64,000 nt of DNA from Tuwongella immobilis (GTDB taxonomy: Bacteria; Planctomycetota; Planctomycetia; Gemmatales; Gemmataceae). Made by a program: the position numbers and the translations under genes. Within the stretch, counting starts at the first letter, position 1. Each line of letters opens with the position of its first letter. Location: NCBI RefSeq assembly GCF_901538355.1, contig NZ_LR593887.1, positions 2,270,920 to 2,334,919 of the forward strand. The letters are read 5' to 3'. Of the stretch, positions 50,199-58,178 are shown one piece after another. The notes under the pieces are model-generated. The model did no database searches. It saw only the letters and a list, made by a program, of their open reading frames with translations, and was not told the DNA's origin.

Positions 50199-51845
50199 AT
50201 GTCGAATCGTGCAAATGCCGCGACGGGGACGAAAGCACCCGCCGAGGAAGAAAATAAGTCGAGCGGTCGAGAAGTCGCCGAGACGGTGGTGTTCGTGGTT
50301 GTGCTGGTGATGCTGCTCAAGCTGTTTGTGGCTGAGGCATTTGTCATTCCGACTGGTTCGATGGCCGAAACACTGTGGGGGCATCAAAAGCTGTTCACCT
50401 GTGTGGAATGCGATCATCAATTCCCGGTGAACTCGGCGGATGAAGTCGAACCGAATCAGCTTGGCATGCAGCAGCGCGTGGTCGGGTATACCTGCCCGAA
50501 CTGTCGGTATCGCAGCACGGCGGACGCGATCAAACGCACGCAGCGCGAAATTCCCAACGCCAGTTCGGGGGATCGCGTGCTGGTGTTCAAGCCGCAATAT
50601 CATCTGAACGAGCCGCGACGATTCGATGTGCCCGTGTTCAAATATCCCGAAGCGCCGCAGCGGGATTACGTGGCGATGAATTACATCAAACGGCTGATCG
50701 GGCTGCCGGGCGAAACCATCGCCATCTCGCAGGGCAATGTCTATGCCACGACCGCGCTGACCTATCCGGCTGATGAGCTGACCGAGAACGGCGAGCTGCG
50801 TTTTCCCCAACCCGATCGCAAGCAGGATCTTTGGAATCTGGAATACACCTATCCGCAGAGCTATTCGGAAAACGATCTGCTGGCGAAACATGACTTCCGC
50901 ATTCTTCGCAAATCGCCAGTCAAAATGCTGGCGCTGTCGCGTTTGGTCTTCGACAACGATCATCAACCCAAGTCGCTGATCGGTCGGGGGCGTCCGCGTT
51001 GGTTCCCGGAGCACCCCACCAAGTGGTCGATGGACGATGCCAAGGCTCCGAAGCGATTCGCGGGGCAAGGTGAGGAACGCATCTGGTTGCGGTATCAGCA
51101 TTTAATTCCGAATTGGAATGATCCAGCGACACCGACCGAGCCGCGGGTGATTACCAACTTCATGGGCTACAATGCGGGCGAAGAACTGCCTGGGAAACGC
51201 GGCCCGAGCTTCGAGAACGAGCCCAACAAATGGGTGGGCGATCTCATGCTCGAATGCGATGCCGTGGTCGGTGCCGGTGCCCAGGAGTTGATTCTGGAGT
51301 TGTCCAAGAGCGTCGATCGCTTCCAGGCCAAATTCGATCTGAAAGCTGGCACTTGCACACTGGTTCGAGTGCGTGCGACGGGTGCCGAAGACTTGACCAC
51401 GATTCCCAGCGGAGTCCAATCGGCGGGCACCTATCAGTTGCGATTTGCGAATTATGATGATGCGTTGACCGTCTGGGTGAATGGCAAACCGCTCGACTTC
51501 GGACCGGCTGCCCAATATCCGCCGGTGCTTGCGCCGCTGGAATACGATGCCGAGGATACCTCCAAGGAAGGGTGGGTCCGTGCCAATGATTTGCAGCAAC
51601 CCGCGAGCATCGGCGTGATCGGTCCTGTGGCCGTGGAACATCTCAAATTGTTCCGCGATACGTATTACACCAGTCGCAGCAAGGTCGAAACCTACTACGT
51701 TCAACCGGGCCATTATTTCTGTCTGGGCGATAATTCGGCAGCGAGTGCCGATAGCCGTTCCTGGGGATTGGTGCCCGAACGATTGTTGCTGGGACGAGCG
51801 TTGTTGGTATATTATCCGTTGTCGCGCGCTGGGCTGATCGAATGA
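50199..51845 (+). CDS. Signal peptidase I with zinc-ribbon and inserted beta-rich domain (copy 2)
   Basis: A 548-residue paralogue of the preceding gene. TM helix about 33-50 (VAETVVFVVVLVMLLKLFV), catalytic Ser54 in IPTGSMAETL, Lys164 in YIKRLIGLPGE, third box CLGDNSAASADSRSWG. CVEC and CPNC pairs again suggest a zinc-binding ribbon just after the Ser box. The large insertion before the GDN box includes a beta-sandwich-like segment (LMLECDAVVGAGAQELILEL to LRFANYDDALTVWVNGKPLDFG) reminiscent of LamG or DUF1080-type domains. Unlike copy 1 it ends with a normal family C-terminus (GRALLVYYPLSRAGLIE). The start at 50199 has CGGAGA upstream. Its stop overlaps the next start by ATGA, so translation is probably coupled. 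Confidence 0.92.
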   Translation: MSNRANAATGTKAPAEEENKSSGREVAETVVFVVVLVMLLKLFVAEAFVIPTGSMAETLWGHQKLFTCVECDHQFPVNSADEVEPNQLGMQQRVVGYTCPNCRYRSTADAIKRTQREIPNASSGDRVLVFKPQYHLNEPRRFDVPVFKYPEAPQRDYVAMNYIKRLIGLPGETIAISQGNVYATTALTYPADELTENGELRFPQPDRKQDLWNLEYTYPQSYSENDLLAKHDFRILRKSPVKMLALSRLVFDNDHQPKSLIGRGRPRWFPEHPTKWSMDDAKAPKRFAGQGEERIWLRYQHLIPNWNDPATPTEPRVITNFMGYNAGEELPGKRGPSFENEPNKWVGDLMLECDAVVGAGAQELILELSKSVDRFQAKFDLKAGTCTLVRVRATGAEDLTTIPSGVQSAGTYQLRFANYDDALTVWVNGKPLDFGPAAQYPPVLAPLEYDAEDTSKEGWVRANDLQQPASIGVIGPVAVEHLKLFRDTYYTSRSKVETYYVQPGHYFCLGDNSAASADSRSWGLVPERLLLGRALLVYYPLSRAGLIE

Positions 51846-52270
51846 CGACCGAACTTCCACGAGGTGAAATTTCGATTCGGGTGCGCTACGCCGAGACCGA
51901 TCGCATGGGCTTTCTGCACCATGCCAATTATCTGGTCTACTTCGAGCAAGCCCGAACGGAACTCCTGCGAGAGCAGGGGATTACGTATCGGCAAATGGAA
52001 GATTCCGGTTATCTGCTCGTGCTAACGAAAGTGGAAGTGAAGTACAAACGACCGGCTCGGTATGACGATGTATTGCTGATTCGGACGACGGTTGCCCGAA
52101 TTTCGCATGTCCGAATCGATCACCGGTACGAAGTCTTCATCGACGGCCAGCTCACCGCCGAGGGGGCGACCACCTTGGCCTGTGTGGATCGAGATGGGAC
52201 GTTGCAGCCGCTTCCCGATTGGATGGTCAACCGCCGCGATCCGGGGACGGTGCCCACCACGGGAACTTAA
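51842..52270 (+). CDS. YbgC/FadM-type acyl-CoA thioesterase (4HBT hot-dog fold)
   Basis: A 142-residue hot-dog-fold thioesterase. The active-site segment RVRYAETDRMGFLHHANYLVYFEQAR has the Asp of the YxETDxMG motif and the family HHANYL. A strand KVEVKYKRPARYDDVLLI and a final catalytic-helix region follow, as in YbgC. YbgC hydrolyses short acyl-CoA or acyl-ACP esters and is encoded directly upstream of tolQ in many proteobacteria; the same order is seen here. Its start overlaps the signal peptidase stop (ATGA), and 42 bases separate it from the TolQ-like gene. Confidence 0.9.
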   Translation: MTTELPRGEISIRVRYAETDRMGFLHHANYLVYFEQARTELLREQGITYRQMEDSGYLLVLTKVEVKYKRPARYDDVLLIRTTVARISHVRIDHRYEVFIDGQLTAEGATTLACVDRDGTLQPLPDWMVNRRDPGTVPTTGT

Positions 52271-52312
52271 GTGGAGCCGACAGGCGAATGCCTTCCGGGA
52301 TAAGGAATACCG

Positions 52313-52855
52313 ATGAGACGATTGTTGATTCAGCTAGTCCTTCCCCTGGCGTTCTGCCTGGTGCCGGTCATGGCTGCGGTGCTGATTGCCGCCGTCATTC
52401 CCGCCGAGGCAAAATCGGATTATCTTCGTCGCGTCTGGACATCGCCCATTGATTGGCTGATTCTCGGACTCGGCTTCGGCATGTTCGTCACGCAGATGCT
52501 GCTCTCCTGGCAAGCCTTTCAATGGCGAGGACGATCATTCGATGAACGGCCGGATCGCTGGCTGAGCTATTTGGCCCAGGCCGCCGAGTGGTTCCCGCTG
52601 CTGGGGTTGATCGGCACCGTGGCGGCGATCTTGCAGACCTTTTCGTCGATCAATTCGACCGTCACGCCGCAAGAAATCATTCGCAAGTATGCCCCGGCGA
52701 TCACCGCCACGGGGAGCGGGCTGTACATGGCACTCATCAACATCCTGCCGACGTGGGTGGTGATGGTGGGCCGTGAATTGATCCAAACCCTTGCCGGGCG
52801 GAATGATGCATCCAACGGCGATGCCTCGAGCGGACTGCCAGGAGGCGGGGCGTGA
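52313..52855 (+). CDS. MotA/TolQ/ExbB-like proton-channel protein
   Basis: A 180-residue inner-membrane protein with four apparent hydrophobic segments (about 4-30, 45-65, 90-110, 130-150). The last two match the conserved core of TolQ/ExbB: WFPLLGLIGTVAAILQTF and APAITATGSGLYMALINILPTW, with the channel threonines retained. Such proteins form a pentamer around a dimer of TolR/ExbD and use the proton-motive force to drive a periplasmic partner. It is shorter than TolQ (about 230) and has lost much of the cytoplasmic loop. AAGGA precedes the ATG by 6 bases. The stop overlaps the next GTG start. Confidence 0.75.
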   Translation: MRRLLIQLVLPLAFCLVPVMAAVLIAAVIPAEAKSDYLRRVWTSPIDWLILGLGFGMFVTQMLLSWQAFQWRGRSFDERPDRWLSYLAQAAEWFPLLGLIGTVAAILQTFSSINSTVTPQEIIRKYAPAITATGSGLYMALINILPTWVVMVGRELIQTLAGRNDASNGDASSGLPGGGA

Positions 52856-53361
52856 TCCAATTGCCGCGACGAAGTGTCACCCGCTTTTTCGTCCCGCTGA
52901 TCGACGTGCTCATTTTGCTGTTTTGCATCTTCTTGCTGATGCCGTTTGTCTCGCAACCCGCCAGCGACGATGTGACGACCGATGGCACCCGACAAGCACC
53001 GCCACCCGATTTGGTGACCGTGTTGCAGCAACTCGAACAGGCCCAACGCGAGCTGATTCGCTTGCGCAATCAAGCGTCGCTGAGTCTCGCCGAATCGATC
53101 GCCGTCAAAGTGTTGGAAATCGATAAGACCAACGGGCGATTGTATCATGTCGATACCGATCGACTCGAAGTGCGCGATCAACGCGATGCCCAGCGGTTGA
53201 TCGATGCCCACACCCGGAAATCGGGCAGCAAAGAACCATTCTTTCTGATTTTGTATCCGCGAGAATTATCGGGCTACCCCGAACAACAACAGGTCGAACA
53301 ATATCGACGCTGGTTCCAACATGTGCCGCACGGATTTGATAACCCCTTGGCGGGGCCCTAA
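52852..53361 (+). CDS. TolR/ExbD-like membrane protein
   Basis: A 169-residue single-TM protein. The TM (about 12-34) reads FFVPLIDVLILLFCIFLLMP, which matches the TolR/ExbD helix, including the protonatable Asp (Asp18). A Pro-rich hinge and a helix of likely coiled-coil type (VTVLQQLEQAQRELIRLRNQ) follow, then an alpha/beta periplasmic domain (FFLILYPREL) without a recognised peptidoglycan motif. Together with the preceding gene it forms the minimal proton-driven pair. AGGAGG lies 6 bases before the GTG start, and the GTGA overlap implies coupled translation. Confidence 0.78.
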   Translation: MIQLPRRSVTRFFVPLIDVLILLFCIFLLMPFVSQPASDDVTTDGTRQAPPPDLVTVLQQLEQAQRELIRLRNQASLSLAESIAVKVLEIDKTNGRLYHVDTDRLEVRDQRDAQRLIDAHTRKSGSKEPFFLILYPRELSGYPEQQQVEQYRRWFQHVPHGFDNPLAGP

Positions 53362-53375
53362 TTGGGGGAGTTCCT

Positions 53376-54074
53376 GTGATGCTATTCGCCGATGCGCTCC
53401 GGAATTTTGCCCAACTGGTCATCAACGGTTTGGCGATTGCCGGGGCATTCCTGGTGGGATTACTGCTGACCAAAGTGTCGTTGTGGATCGCCTGCCGCCT
53501 GTTTTTCAAAAAAGCGCCCCCGCGAATGGTCAGTAAAGCGATGGGGATTGTCGGCGGCGTGACCTTGGCGATCGTCGTCGGGCTATTGGTCTTTGGCGAT
53601 GGCACTGGCTGGGGCGTGGGCACCGGCAGTAGCACCAGTTTGGGCAACTCCCAGCAGGAAGGCACCCAGCCGGTCGAGGCATCCGCCGCAGCCCAATTCG
53701 CCGCCGCACCTCCGGTCCCGGAGACGAAGCCGGAAGTCCCGCCGCCCGACCCCAAGCCGATGGAGCCGCAGCAAGAATTGCCGCGATCCGAAAGCGAACG
53801 AATCATCGTTCTCGGCGGCTACGATTCACTCCAACGCTATTACCAAGTTGAAGGGCAACGCGAATCGTGGAATCTCTCGCAACTGACGCAGTATCTGCTG
53901 CGTCGCAAGACCGATCCCGATCAGCCGTTGAAGGGAATCACCGTCTTGATTTATCGCGATAGTGCCACGGCGGAGGGGCCAGTCGTTGCCCAATTGCGCA
54001 AGTGGGCCGAGGATCACGAGTTAGGTGTCTATTTCCCCCCGGTGAGCAGTCAAACGCGGCCCGGCAGCAAGTAA
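53376..54074 (+). CDS. Two-TM protein with Pro-rich linker, unknown (TolA/TonB-like position)
   Basis: I do not recognise this 232-residue protein. Two N-terminal hydrophobic segments (about 13-42 and 55-75) are followed by a glycine/serine turn, a Pro/Glu/Ala-rich linker (about 105-140: PPVPETKPEVPPPDPKP) and a C-terminal alpha/beta domain of about 90 residues (ITVLIYRDSATAEGPVVAQL). That domain's strand-helix pattern resembles the periplasmic part of ExbD. It occupies the position of tolA in a tol operon but lacks TolA's single TM and long helix. GGGGGAG precedes the GTG; an ATG follows one codon later. Confidence 0.6.
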   Translation: MMLFADALRNFAQLVINGLAIAGAFLVGLLLTKVSLWIACRLFFKKAPPRMVSKAMGIVGGVTLAIVVGLLVFGDGTGWGVGTGSSTSLGNSQQEGTQPVEASAAAQFAAAPPVPETKPEVPPPDPKPMEPQQELPRSESERIIVLGGYDSLQRYYQVEGQRESWNLSQLTQYLLRRKTDPDQPLKGITVLIYRDSATAEGPVVAQLRKWAEDHELGVYFPPVSSQTRPGSK

Positions 54075-54142
54075 GCGATTTGGGGAAGAATTCGGGTTCG
54101 GATTCCCAACAGTGATATTCAGCGGCAGATTGGAATGACCTC

Positions 54143-56737
54143 ATGGCGACGACAGCGACTGCGACAACGACGGCATCTCCTGCCAAGCGTGTGAGCATTC
54201 CGGGTGATGCGCTCAAGATTGTGCTATTCGGGATGCCCGATTCTGGGAAATCCGCGCTGCTCGGCGCGCTCGCGCATGCCGCGGCGACCCAGGAACGTGC
54301 CCTGCAAGGCCGAATCTTCGATCTCCCCGCCGGAATGAGCGATCTGCGGCAGGATCTCACCGACCAACGCTATCGGGAAACCGCCGAAGAAGTGGTTCCG
54401 CATGTGTTGCGATACGAGCCGTTCCAGCCGCTGGATGCCGATTCCCGTTGGCCGGTCGTGCTGATCGATTGCAATGGGAAGGTGGCGGGCGAGTATCTCA
54501 CCGAGCAGAAGCGGTTTCTGGCGAATCAGAAACGCGGATCGCTGCCTCATGCCATTGCCGAGGCGGATGCGCTGGTATTGGTCGTGGATGGCAGTGCGGA
54601 TGCGCGTCGGCTGCACGCTGATTTTCAGGAATTTTCCCGATTTTTGCAGATTCTGCAAGCCTACCGGTGCCAGCGTCGGCAAGTGGGTGGCTTTCCGGTG
54701 ACGTTGGTGCTGACCAAATGCGATCGCCTCGCCCAACCGAATGAATCGGCGAACGATTGGTTCCATCGCGTGGAACATCGCAAGGCCGAAGTGCTGGCAG
54801 AATTCTCGGCATTTTTGCAACAATCGAATTCGCCCTTTTTCTCGTTCGGAAGTTTGGAACTCGGCGTGACCGCGACAGCGATTCAACCGCCGATTGCCGC
54901 CCAACTCCCGACCGCATCGCCCGCCCCCGCACCTGCCGCATCTCCCGAATCGGTGGGAACTGCGACAACCGCGCCAAGTGTGCAATCGCCGCAACCACCG
55001 ATTCCAATTGGAGTTGCGGAGTTGTTCCATCAGACATTCGTCGCCGCCAAGAAACAGCGATTGCGGGATGAGCATTCGCAAGTGCGACTCTTCTGGACGC
55101 TGTTGGCATCCACCGGGTTGGTGGCGATCATGGCGATTTTTGGCGTGCTGGGCCTGATCCTCAATCGTGCGGAAGAAGAAGTGCTGCTCGCCGGGAAGGT
55201 GCGGAACTTCCAATCCCGCGAGGGGCAAACGGCGTCGAGCCGACTCGCTGAGGCCGGATTATTGCGACGATTGGCCGAACTAACCGAACTTCGAAATGAC
55301 CCCGATTTCGACAAAATCCCGACCGATCTGCGGACCTATGTCACCGAACGACTCGACGAAATGACCACCTATCGCGATTTCCGCGATCGATTGATTGCCC
55401 AGCGTCCCCCCGCTCGCTTGCAATCGATGAAAGATCTGGATCAATTGGAAGCGGTGTTGACCGATCCGCGCATGCAACTTCCCGAACCCTATCGCGACGT
55501 TTGGGCGCAAACCGAGGCATCCCAACTCCGCGCCAAGTGGTTGAAAGATATGGTGTTGCTGCGAACTGCGGTCAGCGAATTGTCCGAATGGTACGATCGC
55601 ATCATTCGTCGTGGCAATGCGTTACTGTTCCCGAACGCGCTGGATGGGGCGTGGAGTCAGCAAGTCGCGGAGTTACTTCGGGAATCGGAAAGTCTGAAAT
55701 ATCGCGAGACGGATCGGATCGGCGATTCGATTTCGCTGCCGACCGTGGAGGGGCAAGGCATCACCTATTCGGTGGCGTACCACTTCGATACGATCGAGCG
55801 GCGGCAAACCACCTGGCGACAATCGCGGGAACGCTTGGTCCAACTTCGGGATATGGCCGACGCCTTAGGCATTCTCGGTGACCCACGCGGCGAACGGGCG
55901 GTGCTGGTCTTCCCGGCATCCAATCGCGATGCGGACATCATCAGCCAAGCGCGGCGACGCTTGGACACCTTGCAGCGGTTGTATCCCGAATATCGCCAAT
56001 GGAGTCTCGGTTCGGTACCCGATCCGGTGCGACCCGAAATCGAGAAACGCATGCGAGCCGCGTTGGATCAACTCATCCGCGATGGGCAAATTCTGGTCGA
56101 ACGGCGCATGCAGCAGATCAACCCCGCAGGCAGCGAAACCTACGCCGATTGGCAGCGACTCGCCGATTGGCTGAGTACCCCGGCGATTCAGGAATGGCGG
56201 CAGTTGATCGACGTGGTCCAACGCCTCATCGACCCGTTGGGCGGGGAGCCGGTGGTGCAATTCGTTTCATTTTTGCGTCGCAATCGCTTCGAACTGGTGC
56301 TTCGGGAAGTGAAAATTAAGATTCCCGAACTGTTGCGAGATGCGCGGGTGGTGCCGGCGGGACGGCTGTTGATCTCCACATCGAGTCCCGGCGGGGCTGT
56401 CTCGACGATCACCTTGCGGCCAACCGATGCTGGGCAGCGCGATCGATTGGGATTCTATCGGTTCGTGGTGGAATCGGGCGATCCGAAGCCGATTTACAAG
56501 CCCGGCGATCTGCTGACTGCCGAACTGGTCGTGCGCGACGGCACCCGAGAACTGAAACTCTCCTGGGTGAATCAGCGATCCAGCGTGTTTCAATTCGATC
56601 GGTTGCTGCAACCGCCGCAATTGCATTTGCCCACGGAACGCCCCGAAGCCGGTGAGTTGGCACCGGGCGTGTTGCTCCAGGTGGATCCGGCGTCGGGATT
56701 GCCCGAAATTCCCGAGTTGATGCCCGAACGGCGATGA
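54143..56737 (+). CDS. Membrane-anchored P-loop GTPase with large extracytoplasmic domain
   Basis: An 864-residue protein. The cytoplasmic N-terminal G domain has Walker A GMPDSGKSALLGAL (30-43), a G3-like strand VVLIDCNG (Asp but no full DxxG), VDGSADARR, and the G4-like LVLTKCDRL (TKxD, about 190-196). A Pro/Ala-rich linker (about 250-292) is followed by one TM helix (about 315-340, LFWTLLASTGLVAIMAIFGVL) and about 520 residues predicted outside, helical first (tetratricopeptide-like spacing is not evident) and beta-rich at the end. This G-domain / TM / large outer domain layout recalls TssM/IcmF of type VI secretion, though I see no sequence match beyond layout. It is the last gene of the Tol-like unit. 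The start ATG is preceded only by a weak GGA. Confidence 0.7.
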   Translation: MATTATATTTASPAKRVSIPGDALKIVLFGMPDSGKSALLGALAHAAATQERALQGRIFDLPAGMSDLRQDLTDQRYRETAEEVVPHVLRYEPFQPLDADSRWPVVLIDCNGKVAGEYLTEQKRFLANQKRGSLPHAIAEADALVLVVDGSADARRLHADFQEFSRFLQILQAYRCQRRQVGGFPVTLVLTKCDRLAQPNESANDWFHRVEHRKAEVLAEFSAFLQQSNSPFFSFGSLELGVTATAIQPPIAAQLPTASPAPAPAASPESVGTATTAPSVQSPQPPIPIGVAELFHQTFVAAKKQRLRDEHSQVRLFWTLLASTGLVAIMAIFGVLGLILNRAEEEVLLAGKVRNFQSREGQTASSRLAEAGLLRRLAELTELRNDPDFDKIPTDLRTYVTERLDEMTTYRDFRDRLIAQRPPARLQSMKDLDQLEAVLTDPRMQLPEPYRDVWAQTEASQLRAKWLKDMVLLRTAVSELSEWYDRIIRRGNALLFPNALDGAWSQQVAELLRESESLKYRETDRIGDSISLPTVEGQGITYSVAYHFDTIERRQTTWRQSRERLVQLRDMADALGILGDPRGERAVLVFPASNRDADIISQARRRLDTLQRLYPEYRQWSLGSVPDPVRPEIEKRMRAALDQLIRDGQILVERRMQQINPAGSETYADWQRLADWLSTPAIQEWRQLIDVVQRLIDPLGGEPVVQFVSFLRRNRFELVLREVKIKIPELLRDARVVPAGRLLISTSSPGGAVSTITLRPTDAGQRDRLGFYRFVVESGDPKPIYKPGDLLTAELVVRDGTRELKLSWVNQRSSVFQFDRLLQPPQLHLPTERPEAGELAPGVLLQVDPASGLPEIPELMPERR

Positions 56738-56783
56738 TTCGCCGCGTCTGACGGGGAATTGGGCGGTCTGGGTGAAACGCCAT

Positions 56784-56816
56784 CGCCGACGAAGAAGGGG
56801 CGATTCTTCGTCGGCG
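56784..56816. terminator. Bidirectional hairpin between the GTPase and RTX genes
   Basis: A perfect 13-bp stem (56784-56796 with 56804-56816) and a 7-base loop between convergent genes. No T tract, so termination is inferred. Confidence 0.6.
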
Positions 56817-56847
56817 GCGGTGCTCGATTCGATCGGTCGGAATCGGG

Positions 56848-57882
56848 TCATGCCCAGACTTGGTTGTTGCCAATACCGGGGCTCAACACATCGCCGATTT
56901 GACCACCGCCGACCAGTTGATCGTCGCCTTCATTCCCGGAAAGCGTGTCATCGCCGTTGGCACCCCACAGCGAGTCATTTCCAGCGTTCCCGGCGATCCA
57001 ATCGCGGCCTTCGCCACCGTTAATCATGTCGTTGCCGATGCCGCCCAGCAGCATATCATCGCCTTCTTGACCGCTGATGCGATCATCTCCGGCTTCCCCA
57101 TCCACGAGGTCGTTTCCGAGACCGCCGGTGATGACATCGTTGCCGTCACCGCCCCAGATGGAGTCGCTGCCTTCGTCGCCCTGAATGGAATCGTTCCCGG
57201 CTCCGCCTCCAAGAATGTCGTTGCCGGTTTGGCCCAGCAGGAAGTCATTGCCAGCTTCCCCCTCGAGGCGATCATCGCCATCGCCGCCGTAGAGGGTGTC
57301 GTTTTCCGTGCCGCCAAAGAGCGAATCGTTGCCGGCTTCACCCCACATCAGGTCCGCTCCCGCGAGACCGCGGAGCGTATCATTGCCGACCCCGCCAACG
57401 AGGGAATCGTTGCCATTGCCTCCGTTGATGGCATCATCCCCGGCATCGCCGAAAATCAAATCGTTGCCATCATTGCCGTGGAGCGTGTCGTTCCCAGAGC
57501 GTCCATAGATCCGATCGTCACCGATGCCGCCATCGATGGAGTCCTGGAAGGCACCGCCCCAGAGAATATCGTTGCCCGCGCCACCTTGGATCGACGCTCG
57601 CGTGCTGACGCCGATATTGACTTGATCGTTCCCGCCATGCGCCCGGACATCGATCGCGTTGACGGCTGCTTTGGCAAAATAGGCAAATTCAGTCGGGCCT
57701 GACCCAACCCGACGCGACACCACCAATTGCGCCGCATTCGTCGGCGAATTCAGCACATGGATAATGTCGTTCTGATTGGTGCCTTCGATCACCAGCACTC
57801 CCTGATTCAAGGTTGCCCCCGCAGCGGGAACAATCCGAGAATCCAACGATTCGAGTTGTGGCGGCTGAGTGTGGTCCTGCAT
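56848..57882 (-). CDS. RTX calcium-binding exported protein with 25 nonapeptide repeats
   Basis: A 344-residue protein made almost wholly of RTX repeats. The N-terminus has LESLDSRIVPA (10-20), the same class of motif as in the giant protein, then a small beta-rich domain (20-99). Residues 100-324 are 25 back-to-back nonapeptides of the GGxGxDxLx type, followed by a 20-residue tail. In Ca2+ the repeats should form a parallel beta-roll. No protease or haemolysin domain is attached and no cysteine is present. Classical RTX proteins leave through type I secretion with a C-terminal signal; such a signal is not evident here, and export may depend on the N-terminal motif. It is convergent with the GTPase operon. 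Confidence 0.88.
   Translation of the reverse strand: MQDHTQPPQLESLDSRIVPAAGATLNQGVLVIEGTNQNDIIHVLNSPTNAAQLVVSRRVGSGPTEFAYFAKAAVNAIDVRAHGGNDQVNIGVSTRASIQGGAGNDILWGGAFQDSIDGGIGDDRIYGRSGNDTLHGNDGNDLIFGDAGDDAINGGNGNDSLVGGVGNDTLRGLAGADLMWGEAGNDSLFGGTENDTLYGGDGDDRLEGEAGNDFLLGQTGNDILGGGAGNDSIQGDEGSDSIWGGDGNDVITGGLGNDLVDGEAGDDRISGQEGDDMLLGGIGNDMINGGEGRDWIAGNAGNDSLWGANGDDTLSGNEGDDQLVGGGQIGDVLSPGIGNNQVWA
56911..57585 (-). repeat. 25 tandem RTX nonapeptides (27-bp units)
   Basis: An uninterrupted 675-bp array of 9-codon units, e.g. GGVGNDTLR, GGDGDDRLE, GGLGNDLVD; a few units replace the first Gly pair (GEAGND, GQEGDD, GNAGND). Confidence 0.9.
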
Positions 57883-58178
57883 GGCGATCCCTCGTGAGTT
57901 CAGTAGCGAATCCCGATGGGTTCCCGATCAATGCCCCCCGCTTCCTTGCGGATTCGACACGGTTCCACGAGATTCTGCTATTGCCATCGGCATGCCGAGT
58001 TCAACGACTTTACCGCGTTTCGCATTTGTGCCAATGGTAGGGATCGTGAGGTGGCGATTTCGCTACCCGATGCTCCCCCCGGATCGAATCCCCCGAGCGG
58101 GGTCACGCCGCACTCGGAGGATGTTCCCATCCGGAATCCAATCCATGGAACAGGACATTCACGCGGTGATTTGGAGCA

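Noticed and set aside
52313-53361. Zorya-type anti-phage motor (ZorAB)
   Set aside because: The channel pair is TolQR/ExbBD-like, not MotAB-like with a long tail, and no ZorC/D/E-like helicase or nuclease is next to it.
56860-57702. 280-residue plus-strand ORF with repeats
   Set aside because: Its periodicity is only the complement of the 27-bp RTX repeat units.
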